Shown piece after piece: positions 35,013 to 43,537 of a DNA stretch of 60,698 nt. The stretch spans positions 1 through 60,698 of the forward strand of contig JASHQI010000309.1 of the NCBI GenBank assembly GCA_030037645.1, written 5' to 3'. The stretch is from Xanthobacteraceae bacterium (GTDB lineage: Bacteria > Pseudomonadota > Alphaproteobacteria > Rhizobiales > Xanthobacteraceae). The number at the start of each line of letters is the position of its first letter. Position 1 is the stretch's first letter. Position numbers and translations under genes: made by a program. The notes below the pieces were generated by a model, which saw only the letters and a program-made list of their open reading frames with translations, searched no databases and was not told the DNA's origin.

Positions 35013-35513
35013 ATGAAATCGACTTTTGCGGTCTTGTTCGCAACAGCCTTGCTCTCGATGTCGCCAGCGAGCGCGCAGAACGCCGCCGCGCCGGTAGCGC
35101 CGTCCGCTCCTGCGGCAACTGCGCCGGCGGCGGCATCGGAGTCGAGTGCGACGGACGTGCCCGGACTGGGCGAGATCATGACGCTGCAACAGCTGCGTCA
35201 CATCAAGCTTTGGTTCGCCGGACATGACGGAAACTGGCCGCTGGCGGCATACGAGATTGGCGAATTGCAGGAGGGTTTTGAAGACGTGGACAAGCTGGTT
35301 GGTGGCGATACAGTGGACAGGGAGGTCGGCGCGCCGATCAAAGGGCTGCAGAAAGTCGTCGCCGACAAGGATCGTGCGGCGTTCCCCGCCGCCTTCGATA
35401 AGCTCAGTGCCGGCTGCAACAGTTGCCATCATCTGCTGGATCATCCATTCATCGCGATCCAGCGACCGACTCTGCTGCCCTACAGCGATCAATCTTTCAC
35501 GCCGCAGAAGTGA
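35013..35513 (+). CDS. Secreted cytochrome-c-like protein with a late CxxCH
   Basis: A 166-residue exported protein: signal peptide (ending SPASAQ), an Ala/Pro-rich linker to about residue 46, then helices TLQQLRHIKLWFAGHDGNWPLAAYEIGELQEGFED and DKDRAAFPAAFDKLSAGCNSCHHLLDHPF. Cys135-x-x-Cys138-His139 is a standard heme c attachment site and lies close to the C-terminus, as in cytochrome c' and related helical-bundle cytochromes. AAGGAGA lies six bases ahead of the ATG. The partner is not identified. Confidence 0.85.
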   Translation: MKSTFAVLFATALLSMSPASAQNAAAPVAPSAPAATAPAAASESSATDVPGLGEIMTLQQLRHIKLWFAGHDGNWPLAAYEIGELQEGFEDVDKLVGGDTVDREVGAPIKGLQKVVADKDRAAFPAAFDKLSAGCNSCHHLLDHPFIAIQRPTLLPYSDQSFTPQK

Positions 35514-35549
35514 CAATTCGTCTTCGCTCATTGCCAAGGCGAAGGGGGT

Positions 35550-36236
35550 TCAACTCAACGCCTTGTAGATGCGCTCGTCATAAAGCGCGCCGGCGATCGG
35601 AATGAGCTTCGCACGGAAGGCGCGCGTGTGCGCCGCCATGGCATGGGCGTCGAGCGCCTTTCTGTTCGTCCACTCTTCGACCACGGTGAAGTGGTTTCCC
35701 CTGTTCGCCTGCTGCAACACCTCATAGCTGATATTGCCCGGATCCTTGGCGGTATCCACACTCATGGCCTTAAGCGCCGCCATGCAATCGTCCTTGCCGG
35801 ACGGAATCACGTCGACGTGGGTCACCACGTAGATCGCGCCGGCTCGATTCTCGTTTTCACCCTGCCCGAGATAAAGCGCGTGGTTATCGCGCTCATCGTA
35901 GGGAGCGTCTTGGATCGCCTTGAGCCGGTCGCGGAACTGCAAGGTGCTGGCGGTCCGAGCATGGGCGTCGAGCGCCGCCTGATCCCGCCAGGCTTCCACG
36001 ATCGCGAAGCGATTCGGCCGCGCGATCTCCTGGAGAACGTCGAAGCGCAGGTTGCCGTCCTCCTTGAGGCTTTCGGCACGGTAGCGTTTGAGCAGAGCGG
36101 CGCCGGACGCGACCGAGTTTGGCATCACCTCGACATAAGTGGCGAGATAAACAGCGTTGTCCTGGGCGTGAACAGCTCGTCCGAGCGCTGCCACGGCGAT
36201 CGCCACGCCAAGCGCGAGCCGAAAGAATTGACGCAT
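35550..36236 (-). CDS. Exported protein with two antibiotic-biosynthesis-monooxygenase (ABM) domains
   Basis: A 228-residue protein: a signal peptide ending GRAVHAQ, then two homologous dimeric-alpha/beta-barrel domains of about 95 residues. Each follows the pattern YVEVMPN... RFDVLQEIARPNRFAIVEAWRDQAALDAHA and HVDVIPS... SYEVLQQANRGNHFTVVEEWTNRKALDAHA. The tandem could form the dimer-like barrel within one chain. ABM family members include monooxygenases and heme-degrading enzymes; the substrate is unknown. GGGGAGG precedes the ATG. Confidence 0.88.
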   Translation of the reverse strand: MRQFFRLALGVAIAVAALGRAVHAQDNAVYLATYVEVMPNSVASGAALLKRYRAESLKEDGNLRFDVLQEIARPNRFAIVEAWRDQAALDAHARTASTLQFRDRLKAIQDAPYDERDNHALYLGQGENENRAGAIYVVTHVDVIPSGKDDCMAALKAMSVDTAKDPGNISYEVLQQANRGNHFTVVEEWTNRKALDAHAMAAHTRAFRAKLIPIAGALYDERIYKALS

Positions 36237-36437
36237 GGATATGCCTCCCCAATATGCGCTTGCTGCAATGGTAACGATGCATTTTTGGGCGCGTCAACGC
36301 GCCGCGCTCCCATAATGTGACACACGGCTGGCACATTTCGTGCCGAAATCTAGCTGATAGCGCAAGGTACGCGGCTTCCGGAAAAGGCGGAAGCGGCGCC
36401 GACTCATACGCTTGAAGTTCGCAACGGGAGGTTCGAG

Positions 36438-36683
36438 GTGATCTACCGAGTCTATTCCGGCCCGCGCGGCTCGCAATCCATTTCGCCCTTGGAGAAGGAC
36501 CGTCATCTCTTCAAGGAGTTCGGCGGGCTTGATGAGGCGATGAGCTGGGCGCGGCACATCAACAATAGCGGCCGCGTCGCCTTGCTGATCGAGGGGGACG
36601 ACGGCACGCGGCTCACAAAGCAGCAGATCGTAACTGCGCTGAAGCATCCAGAGGCCATGGGGCCGCATGATCACGCCGCATGA
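36438..36683 (+). CDS. Small conserved-looking hypothetical protein
   Basis: An 81-residue protein (MIYRVYSGPRGSQSISPLEK...) with a beta start, an amphipathic helix FGGLDEAMSWARHINNSGRVALLIEGDDGT and an end rich in His. The start GTG is preceded by GGGAGGTTC, a strong ribosome site. The layout, starting strand then helix then strand, and a Bradyrhizobium-like protein size, support a real gene. No function can be assigned. Confidence 0.75.
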   Translation: MIYRVYSGPRGSQSISPLEKDRHLFKEFGGLDEAMSWARHINNSGRVALLIEGDDGTRLTKQQIVTALKHPEAMGPHDHAA

Positions 36684-36725
36684 TTTTGCGATCGACGATT
36701 TAGGTCGGCGGTCAGCCCATCAAGA

Positions 36726-37394
36726 TCAAATGGTTGACAGCATCGCCATGTCGGTGAGTTGACGCAGTGCGGCATGGTCCAAATACTCGTCCGGCAGGCC
36801 GGCGCGATTGATCCAGAATGCCTTGAAGCCGAATGCCGCCGCGCCCATCACGTCCCAGCGATTTGACGATACGAACGCGATATCAACCGGCTTTTCCATC
36901 AAGGTCTCCGCTGCGAACCGATAGACTTCAGGCCGCGGCTTGTAGAGGCGCAGGCGGTCGACCGACAGCGTGGCGTCAAGCAGGCCGGCAATGCCGGATG
37001 CCGTGACGGCTGCGTCGAGCATGCGCGGCGTTCCGTTCGACAGGATGGCGAGGCGCAATCCTGTCGATCTGAGTGCGGCAAGGGCGCTGCGGACATCGGA
37101 AAAGGCGTCAAGCGTCAGGTAGGCGTCAAGCAGCTTCGGCCGCAGCTTGCGATCCACCGAGGGGATGCGCGCGAAAGCGTGGTCCAACGCGCGCTCGGTC
37201 AGTGTCCAGAAGTCGACGTATTGACCGGCCAACGTCAACGTCCAGGTGTATTCGAGCTGCTTGGAGCGCCAAATCTCCGAAAATCGGTCCGCCTCCGGTC
37301 CAGCCTCCGCGCGATGGCGGGCAATTGCGGCGTGGACGTCGAAAAGCGTGCCATAAGCGTCGAAAATATAGGCGTGGGGCTCAACGTTAATCAT
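36726..37394 (-). CDS. Haloacid dehalogenase, type II (2-haloacid dehalogenase-like)
   Basis: A 222-residue HAD-superfamily hydrolase. The nucleophile is Asp12 in AYIFDAYGTLFDV; motif II is AILSNGTPRML; the lysine is in RLYKPRPEVY; and the acidic motif region is FVSSNRWDVMGAAAFGFKAFWINR, matching L-2-haloacid dehalogenases (SSNxWD). It would hydrolyse 2-haloalkanoates, though other small halogenated or phosphorylated substrates are possible. Readings upstream of ATG 37394 overlap the aminotransferase on the other strand. Confidence 0.93.
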   Translation of the reverse strand: MINVEPHAYIFDAYGTLFDVHAAIARHRAEAGPEADRFSEIWRSKQLEYTWTLTLAGQYVDFWTLTERALDHAFARIPSVDRKLRPKLLDAYLTLDAFSDVRSALAALRSTGLRLAILSNGTPRMLDAAVTASGIAGLLDATLSVDRLRLYKPRPEVYRFAAETLMEKPVDIAFVSSNRWDVMGAAAFGFKAFWINRAGLPDEYLDHAALRQLTDMAMLSTI

Positions 37395-37479
37395 CGCCCA
37401 ACCTCCACTGCTGTAGTCTTGCTGAGTACTGTCGTGCCAATTGGGATCAAAGGACCAGCAGCCACCGAAGGATAATTCG

Positions 37480-38352
37480 ATGAGCCAGCCCGTTTCGTGG
37501 TCGAAGACTGTGACATTCTTCGAGGACAAATGGCACGAAGGCAATGTGCCCATCATGGGGCCGCGGACTCACGCGGCTTGGCTCGGCACGTCGGTCTTCG
37601 ACGGCGCGCGTGCGTTCGAAGGCGTCACGCCAGATCTCGATCTCCACTGCGCGCGGGTCAACAATTCCGTCAGGGTCATTTGCCTCAAGCCGGTAGTGGC
37701 GACGGAGATGTGGTTGGAGTTGGTGCGTGAGGGCATCAAACGGTTCGACCGCAATGCCGAGCTTTATATCCGGCCGATGTATTGGGCAGAGGAGGGCGCG
37801 CCTGGCGGGGTGCGACCTGACCCGGAGTCTACCCGCTGGTGCCTGACGCTTTATGTTGCGCCAATGCCAAAGCCCGCCGGTGCCGCCATTACTCTGTCGC
37901 CGTTTCGTCGCCCGACGCGTGAATGCGCGCCGGTCGAAGCCAAAACCGGCTGCCTTTATCCGAACAATGCCCGCGCATTGATCGAGGCGCGTTCGCGCGG
38001 TTTCGATAACTGTCTGTTGTGCGACATGCTGGGCAATGTCGCCGAGCTCGGCACGGCCAATATTTTTATGGTCAAAGACGGTATCGTCTTTACGCCTGAG
38101 GCGAACGGGACCTATCTCGCCGGCATCACGCGCAATCGGGTGATCGGCCTGCTTCGCGACGGCGGAGCGACCGTCGTCGAGACGACGCTTCGTTACTCCG
38201 ATTTCCAGGCGGCTGACGAGATCTTCTCAACAGGCAATTACAGCAAAGTTTCACCGATCACGCGGATCGACGAACGACCTTTGCAGCCGGGCCCGTTCTA
38301 TCGCAAGGCCCGCGAGCTCTATTGGGAATTTGCGCACGCCACCTCAGCTTGA
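37480..38352 (+). CDS. Branched-chain aminotransferase family (class IV PLP) enzyme
   Basis: A 290-residue fold-type IV aminotransferase. Class features are FDGARAFEG, LYIRPMYWAEEG, the PLP lysine in PVEAKTGCLYPNNARALIEARSRGFDNCLLCD, VAELGTANIFMVKDG and TYLAGITRNRVIGLLRD. The family interconverts branched-chain amino acids and 2-oxo acids, but R-selective amine transaminases share the fold, so the substrate is not certain. GAAGGA lies before the ATG at 37480. A GC hairpin follows at 38416. Confidence 0.92.
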   Translation: MSQPVSWSKTVTFFEDKWHEGNVPIMGPRTHAAWLGTSVFDGARAFEGVTPDLDLHCARVNNSVRVICLKPVVATEMWLELVREGIKRFDRNAELYIRPMYWAEEGAPGGVRPDPESTRWCLTLYVAPMPKPAGAAITLSPFRRPTRECAPVEAKTGCLYPNNARALIEARSRGFDNCLLCDMLGNVAELGTANIFMVKDGIVFTPEANGTYLAGITRNRVIGLLRDGGATVVETTLRYSDFQAADEIFSTGNYSKVSPITRIDERPLQPGPFYRKARELYWEFAHATSA

Positions 38353-38415
38353 AGCGGCGGAGCAATCCCGCTATCCGCAAGCAGCGAGGCGGTCGAACGT
38401 CTGCGAATATGACAA

Positions 38416-38433
38416 CGGGGCCGAAAGGCCCCG
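38416..38433. terminator. GC hairpin between convergent aminotransferase and sod genes
   Basis: CGGGGCC-GAAA-GGCCCCG forms a perfect 7-bp stem with a stable GNRA tetraloop, 64 bases after the aminotransferase stop and 28 bases after the sod stop on the other strand. No U-run follows on the plus strand. It is likely a shared 3' end or transcription terminator. Confidence 0.65.
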
Positions 38434-38460
38434 CTGCCGAGCGTATCGTCGAGACCGCGG

Positions 38461-39063
38461 TTACTTCATCGCCGCTTCGTACATTTCGGCCACGTAGTCC
38501 CAATTCACCAGATGATCGAGGAACGCTTTCAGGTAATCCGGCCGTCGATTGCGATAATCGATATAATAGGAGTGTTCCCAAACGTCGCAGCCGAGGATGG
38601 GCTTGGCGCCGTGTACCAGAGGATTCTCGCCGTTCGGCGTCTTCATAACGACGATCTTGCCGTCCTTGACCGCCAACCAGCACCATCCCGAACCGAATTG
38701 CGTGGCGCCGGCCTGGGCAAATTCCTCCTTCACCTTGGCCATCGGGCCGATGTCTGAGCTCAACTGCTTCTCAAGCTTCGCAGATAGCTTTTCGCCGCCG
38801 CCGCCCTTCTTCATCCATTTCCAGAAATGGATATGATTGTAGTGCTGCGCCGCATTGTTGAAGAGACCTGCATTCTTGCCAAAGGTCCCCTTGACGACCT
38901 CTTCAACCGGCTTGTTTTCCCACTCAGTGCCCTTGGCCAGATTATTGCCGGTGGTCACATAAGCTTGATGGTGCTTGTCGTGATGAAATTCGAGGGTCTC
39001 TTTCGACATATGCGGTGCAAGGGCGTCGTAGGGATAGGGAAGATTGGGCAAGGTGAATGCCAT
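38461..39063 (-). CDS. Superoxide dismutase, Fe/Mn family
   Basis: A 200-residue cytoplasmic enzyme converting superoxide to oxygen and hydrogen peroxide. The metal ligands are His in LEFHHDKHHQAYV, His in NNAAQHYNHIHFWKWM, and Asp and His in CDVWEHSYYIDYRNRR. The length and MAFTLPNLPYPYDALAPHMS opening match alphaproteobacterial SodB-like proteins; iron or manganese preference cannot be decided by eye. GAGGAG precedes the ATG at 39063. Confidence 0.96.
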   Translation of the reverse strand: MAFTLPNLPYPYDALAPHMSKETLEFHHDKHHQAYVTTGNNLAKGTEWENKPVEEVVKGTFGKNAGLFNNAAQHYNHIHFWKWMKKGGGGEKLSAKLEKQLSSDIGPMAKVKEEFAQAGATQFGSGWCWLAVKDGKIVVMKTPNGENPLVHGAKPILGCDVWEHSYYIDYRNRRPDYLKAFLDHLVNWDYVAEMYEAAMK

Positions 39064-39418
39064 TGGTCTACTCCTCAATGTGAAAACGAACCGAGCATGC
39101 CTGTCGGTGCAACCGTCCTTGGAAGGGAAAGTTTCCCCCTAGATAGGACTAATGCGGGGGATTGGGCAACGGCCTGCTGGAGCGGGCGGACCGGCCCGGA
39201 TGAGATGGGGCCATCTGAAAGTCGCCGGCGCGCCGATTTTGCATATGCCGCAATGGATTATTGCAGCCGTGAGACCCGTCCGGCGGCACCGGGGTAAGCC
39301 CGGAGATGGAGATCACGCACCCCTCGATTGGATATTAATCCTTGCACCGTTCTGGGAGCGCGGCCAAAATAGTGGCGCCGTTGGGGCCCCGACCACGGAT
39401 CGGGGCGGGGGATAGGCG
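39064..39418. other. Divergent intergenic region, no gene seen
   Basis: These 355 bases separate the sod gene from a membrane protein gene transcribed the other way, so both promoters should be here. Open frames present (such as those of 80-90 codons on the plus strand) overlap the 5' end of sod and show no protein-like pattern. A short inverted repeat, CCCCGA (39387-39392) and TCGGGG (39400-39405), lies just ahead of the ribosome site of the gene at 39419 and could hinder its translation. I see no clear operator. Confidence 0.5.
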
Positions 39419-40342
39419 ATGTACTTGTTCCTGTTGGCTTTGGGCGCGATCATCACCGCGTCTGGAATTGCCCTCGTAGCATCCGGCGTGTCGATTAGAG
39501 AGCACGCTCTCGATTTGGCAACGGTTACTCCCGGCGTGGTTGCTGCCATCGGTGGTCTCGTCCTGATCGGCCTTGGGCTTGCAGTTCGCTTGCTGCAACG
39601 TATCGAGCACGCACTCGCGACGCGTCCGGCGGCACGGGCGAACGGCCTCGCCGAGGCGACCGTAACAACGGCGCAGCACCTGCCGAAAGAACCTGCGCAG
39701 ATCGCAGTCGCAGCGACGGCGGAGAAGGACACTCGGCCGCCGGCTGCCTCGATTGCTGCAGGCACAGAGCTTGCGCCAGAGCCAGTGGTGGACCCGACAC
39801 TCGAACAATTCCGCGAGACGTTTTCAGGCGCGGTCCGGTTCGGTGGCAGTCCCGCTGTGCCGGACAACGACATGTCCTTGCCGTCACATCCGCCAAAGCG
39901 CATTGGCGAACAGCCCGGCGGGGTGTCGAATGGCCATGCGTCGGGTGCCGCGAATGGCGGTGCACCGGTCAGGATGGTGCCGCAGCGACCCGAAGAGAAG
40001 CTTCGTCCGGTTGCGGCGCAGCCGCGTCGCAATGCGTCGATGTTTGAGTCGCTGTGGCCAAAAGGGCCACGGTCCGGCCCGCAGGCTCAGGCGACCGCCG
40101 CACAAAGTCCCGTGCCGCAAACAGCAGAGCCGGAGCATCCCGCCGATGCGCCGCTTGAGCCTGTGCCTGTTTCGATACCGCAGCCAGCGCCGGCTCTGGT
40201 CTCGGTGCTGAAGTCGGGCGTCGTCGACGGCATGGCCTATACTCTCTACTCGGACGGCTCGATCGAGGCGCAATTGCCGCAGGGAACGCTGCGCTTTGGC
40301 TCGATCACCGAGCTCCGCAATCACATCGAGCAAGGATCGTAA
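39419..40342 (+). CDS. Two-TM membrane protein with long Pro/Ala-rich linker
   Basis: A 307-residue protein. Two TM helices (about residues 2-24 and 38-59) are followed by a long low-complexity segment rich in Ala and Pro (about residues 65-245) and a short structured C-terminus, VVDGMAYTLYSDGSIEAQLPQGTLRFGSITELRNHIEQ, which looks like a small beta domain with one helix. Comparable proteins exist in Bradyrhizobium relatives with no known function. The C-terminal module would hang in the cytoplasm or periplasm on a flexible tether. A weak hairpin overlaps the start region. Confidence 0.78.
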   Translation: MYLFLLALGAIITASGIALVASGVSIREHALDLATVTPGVVAAIGGLVLIGLGLAVRLLQRIEHALATRPAARANGLAEATVTTAQHLPKEPAQIAVAATAEKDTRPPAASIAAGTELAPEPVVDPTLEQFRETFSGAVRFGGSPAVPDNDMSLPSHPPKRIGEQPGGVSNGHASGAANGGAPVRMVPQRPEEKLRPVAAQPRRNASMFESLWPKGPRSGPQAQATAAQSPVPQTAEPEHPADAPLEPVPVSIPQPAPALVSVLKSGVVDGMAYTLYSDGSIEAQLPQGTLRFGSITELRNHIEQGS

Positions 40343-40439
40343 CCTCGGGCGCGGCGCGCTCGGAGGACCGATCTTCTTCTTTCTACAGTAGAGCCGGAGT
40401 ACTAGGGCTCGAAAATGCAGTGATCGTGCGGCAGTTTTA

Positions 40440-40468
40440 TTGCCTTCAATTGTGCAATGTAGTATACA
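40440..40468 (+). promoter_or_regulatory. Candidate sigma-70-type promoter upstream of the MucR-family gene
   Basis: TTGCCT and TATACA are separated by 17 bases, close to the housekeeping consensus, within an AT-rich patch of a 254-base gap. AGTATACACT overlapping the -10 box is nearly palindromic. The start codon lies about 129 bases beyond. MucR regulators commonly bind AT-rich targets including their own promoters, so autoregulation is possible but not shown. Confidence 0.35.
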
Positions 40469-40596
40469 CTTAGCTTGCGCGCAGATTTCAGAGTCGCAGT
40501 GGCTCTATAAGCCGCAGTCGACACTGCCTTTTGCTGTTCTGTGGTGGGGCCGAAGCGAATTGGACGGCGGCGAAAGATCAGAAAAGAGATCGGACC

Positions 40597-41022
40597 ATGG
40601 CCGAGAATTCAGGCGACAGCAGCTTCATCGAGCTGACGGCAAATATCGTCTCAGCCTACGTCAGCAATAACTCCGTTCCGAGCGCGGAAATTCCGAACCT
40701 GATCGGCCAGGTTCACTCTGCCTTGAAGCGTGTTTCCGGCGGCCAGGTCGTAACCCCGGCAGAGCCGCTCAAGCCGGCGGTGCCGGCCAAGCGTTCGATC
40801 ACCTCCGACTATCTTGTTTGCCTCGAAGACGGCAAGAAATTCAAATCGCTCAAACGTCATTTGCGCACGCAGTACAATATGACCCCTGAGCAATATCGCG
40901 ACAAATGGGGGCTGGCACCCGATTATCCCATGGTGGCGCCGAATTACGCTGCCGCGCGCTCGCAGCTTGCCAAGCAAATGGGTCTTGGCCAGCAGCGTCG
41001 GCGTCGCCGAGAGCGGACCTGA
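40597..41022 (+). CDS. MucR/Ros-family transcriptional regulator
   Basis: A 141-residue DNA-binding protein with an N-terminal oligomerisation helix region (residues 8-48) and a C-terminal Ros-type zinc-finger domain DYLVCLEDGKKFKSLKRHLRTQYNMTPEQYRDKWGL. MucR proteins are H-NS-like repressors of surface polysaccharide, motility and cell-cycle genes. The classical Cys-Cys-His-His site is altered: Cys75, Asp78 and His88 are present, but position 92, the second His, is Gln. ATG at 40597 excludes 22 upstream residues lacking family similarity. Confidence 0.93.
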   Translation: MAENSGDSSFIELTANIVSAYVSNNSVPSAEIPNLIGQVHSALKRVSGGQVVTPAEPLKPAVPAKRSITSDYLVCLEDGKKFKSLKRHLRTQYNMTPEQYRDKWGLAPDYPMVAPNYAAARSQLAKQMGLGQQRRRRRERT

Positions 41023-41040
41023 AGGCCCACCCGAGACGCG

Positions 41041-41067
41041 GGCGTCTTGTCAACGCTGTAAGACGCC
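41041..41067. terminator. Hairpin at the end of the SulP gene, between convergent genes
   Basis: GGCGTCTT (41041-41048) pairs with AAGACGCC (41060-41067) across an 11-base loop that contains the SulP stop codon complement. An overlapping alternative stem, AGACGC with GCGTCT, uses the bases just before it. There is no U-tract. A shared 3' end for the MucR-family and SulP genes is plausible. Confidence 0.4.
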
Positions 41068-43260
41068 TATTGCGCGGTTGGCAAAACTCAACCTTTCGGC
41101 CATCACCGCAATGACATAACTGAGCAACGCTTCGCCGAGCGCCGGCTGTTCACGTCTGATTTCGTCATAGGCTTCGACGCTCAGTTCATAAAGCAGGCTC
41201 GGCAGTTCGGCTTGAATTGTCGCGCTCCGCGGCCGCCGCGTGATCAATCCCATTTCGCCGATCGTGGTGTGGCGGCCAAGGCTGCGCACGCGCATCGCCC
41301 GCCCATCGCCCGCGTTGACAATGATGCCAACGCGGCCGTCGAGGATGAAATGCATGGAAGCCGCGGCGTCGCCTTGCCTGGCTATGATCTCGCCGGACGC
41401 GAATTCGAGACGCCGACAATATTTGGTCAGGTGATCGGCGTTTTCAGCGCTTCCCAAAGCATCGGACAGCCACGCCTGCAGGGATTGTGCGTCGTCCGTT
41501 TCTGCCTGGTGCGCTTCGATGACTTTTTGCTCACAAGCCTCCAACGCCCGGTCGAGATCGGTTGCAACGACGATGTCGTGGGAAATGAATCTCGCGGTAC
41601 GAAAGGCCAATTCCAATTCCGACGTTAAATTGACAAGCACGATCTGGATGCCGCAAGCGGTTGCCGCTTGTTTGATTTGCGAAAAGCTGTGAGTGGCCGA
41701 GGAGTCGATTCCGGTCACGAGCCGCAGGTCGAAGATCAGAAAGCGGCATTCCGGGTGGGCTGCCAGCAGTGCCTTGACGTGTTGGTAAAGCCGATTGGCC
41801 GAGCCAAAGAACAGGTAGCTCTGTAGCGTCATCCCTTGAATTTCGCGACCGTGGTCTGCAAGAATTGCGAGCTCGCGCGGCCCGCGATCGAGCGAGGAAC
41901 GGTATTCCGATCCGTCAAAGCTGAATTTGATCGCATTCACGCGGCTGGCGCTCAGTGCGAAAGTCGCACAGCCGATCACAATTCCGATCAGTATGCCGGC
42001 AATGAAGCCGGAATAGATGATCAGGATGGCGATCGCGAGCAAAGACAAATATTCCAGCGGCAACAGCCGCCGCGCCGAATGGACGAGCCATTGAAAGACC
42101 AAGTCTGAGCCGAGATAGAGCAGAAGACCGCCGAGGACGTATTTCGGCACATAGCCGATGACGGAAGGATCGACGATTAGCATGGCCGCGGAGATTGCCG
42201 CAATTGTGAGCCCGGCTAATCGACCGCTCGCTCCAGCGTTGTGGACCAGGAGCGAGCGGCTCAGTGACGTATAGCTCACGTAGCCGCCGAGCGCTGCGGT
42301 CAACAGATTGGCAAAACCAATCACTTTGAGATCGCGTTCGATATCGGCTTCGCGGCGGGTTGCAATCTCAATTCCCGTCGTGTTCAGCAACAGCGAGCTG
42401 ATGGCAACGAACATGACAGCGAGGACATCGCCCGCGAGTGACGGCAGTGACGCCCACGGAAAACTATGCAAGTCGCCCGCTTTCCAAGGCAACGTCAGAC
42501 CGGCCACAGGCTGCGCGCGGAACATCCAGCCATTGCCTTGTGCGTCGATGAGCGTCGCGCCGGTCAGCCACAATAGGAGGTGTGTTATTGCAAATGCCGC
42601 CAACAAGACGCCGGGGAGGACGAAGGGGCTTTTAGAGCGCCGCAGAAGCAGATGCAGCACAATTGCGACCGCCGCGCCGGCGGCCAGCTTCTCTCCGATT
42701 GTAGAGTCGATGAAAGTTTCGAGGTTGGCGAGGGTCGGTCGCAAGTCCGTGACCACTTGAACGGCGCCCGAAATCATCAGCCATCCCGTCGCGCCCAAGA
42801 AGCCGCCGATTACCGGGTAGGGAAGGAAACGAATGGCGAGAGCGGCGTGGGTGAAGCCAAGCACGCAAAGCAGCAGCCCGGTCAGGCCCGTTGCCAGCGA
42901 CATGGCTATGATTGTCGGCTCAAGAAGATCGGCATTGCCGTTTGCGATGAGCCGCTGAGCGAGCGCCGCCACCAGCGCCGCAAGAACGACGGAGGTGTTG
43001 CTATCCGGTCCGGCAACGGCGAATGGCAGGGAACTGCGCAGCGCTACAATCGATCCACCAACGGCGGCAGACAGGAACGTGACTGCTATGCCGTATGACA
43101 GCAGATGTTGCAGCGGTCCAGTGAAAATCAGCGCGGCATACGATAGGCAATAGGCGATCGATAGGACGCTGCAGATCGTGCCGGCGAAGACGTCGGTTAG
43201 ACCGGCGCGAAAACTTTGCTTATGCAAAACCTTGTCTGCCCCCGAAACGCCAATGGCCAT
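41050..43260 (-). CDS. SulP-family anion transporter fused to STAS and cyclic-nucleotide-binding domains
   Basis: A 736-residue protein in three parts. Residues 15-440 have about 12 TM segments with SulP features (AVAGPDSNTSVVLAALVAA, FLPYPVIGGFLGATGWLM, GYVSYTSLSRSLLVHNAGASGRLAGL). Residues about 465-570 are a STAS domain (FLIFDLRLVTGIDSSATHSFSQI with the helix that SulP STAS domains use). Residues about 610-730 form a cNMP-binding beta-roll (GEIIARQGDAAASMHFILDGRVGIIV, GEMGLITRRPRSATIQA). The substrate (sulfate, bicarbonate or another anion) is not evident. The cNMP domain suggests gating or regulation by cAMP/cGMP, but its RPRSATI motif replaces the classical RxAxxxA ligand set only in part. 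Confidence 0.93.
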   Translation of the reverse strand: MAIGVSGADKVLHKQSFRAGLTDVFAGTICSVLSIAYCLSYAALIFTGPLQHLLSYGIAVTFLSAAVGGSIVALRSSLPFAVAGPDSNTSVVLAALVAALAQRLIANGNADLLEPTIIAMSLATGLTGLLLCVLGFTHAALAIRFLPYPVIGGFLGATGWLMISGAVQVVTDLRPTLANLETFIDSTIGEKLAAGAAVAIVLHLLLRRSKSPFVLPGVLLAAFAITHLLLWLTGATLIDAQGNGWMFRAQPVAGLTLPWKAGDLHSFPWASLPSLAGDVLAVMFVAISSLLLNTTGIEIATRREADIERDLKVIGFANLLTAALGGYVSYTSLSRSLLVHNAGASGRLAGLTIAAISAAMLIVDPSVIGYVPKYVLGGLLLYLGSDLVFQWLVHSARRLLPLEYLSLLAIAILIIYSGFIAGILIGIVIGCATFALSASRVNAIKFSFDGSEYRSSLDRGPRELAILADHGREIQGMTLQSYLFFGSANRLYQHVKALLAAHPECRFLIFDLRLVTGIDSSATHSFSQIKQAATACGIQIVLVNLTSELELAFRTARFISHDIVVATDLDRALEACEQKVIEAHQAETDDAQSLQAWLSDALGSAENADHLTKYCRRLEFASGEIIARQGDAAASMHFILDGRVGIIVNAGDGRAMRVRSLGRHTTIGEMGLITRRPRSATIQAELPSLLYELSVEAYDEIRREQPALGEALLSYVIAVMAERLSFANRAIGVLQR

Positions 43261-43537
43261 GATGAGACCCGGGTTCGCCGCCGATCACACTTACAATACG
43301 ATCGTGGGCGCGCCTAGTACGGTGGCTTGGAAGTTTTCCCAGTTATGTGGCAAAGTCGCGAAGGAACTTCACATCAAAAAGACCTGCGGGAGTCCATCTT
43401 GGGCAGTTTCGCCGTGATCCGAGAGTACCCATGGCAGACGTGCGCGGTGATACAGGCCCGCGAATTCGAAATTAAAATGCTGCAATTACCGCCAGCCAGG
43501 CGGACCGCCGTGGATAACGCATAAGGTTAGATCAGCG

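Noticed and set aside
38353-38460. GC hairpin considered as an RNA thermometer or small RNA
   Set aside because: It is a single stem with tetraloop between convergent stops; termination or 3' stabilisation is a simpler account.
43261-43537. Possible small gene (65 codons) between the SulP and SufE genes
   Set aside because: The frame has no ribosome site and no protein-like pattern; I treat the 277 bases as intergenic, probably holding the SulP promoter.
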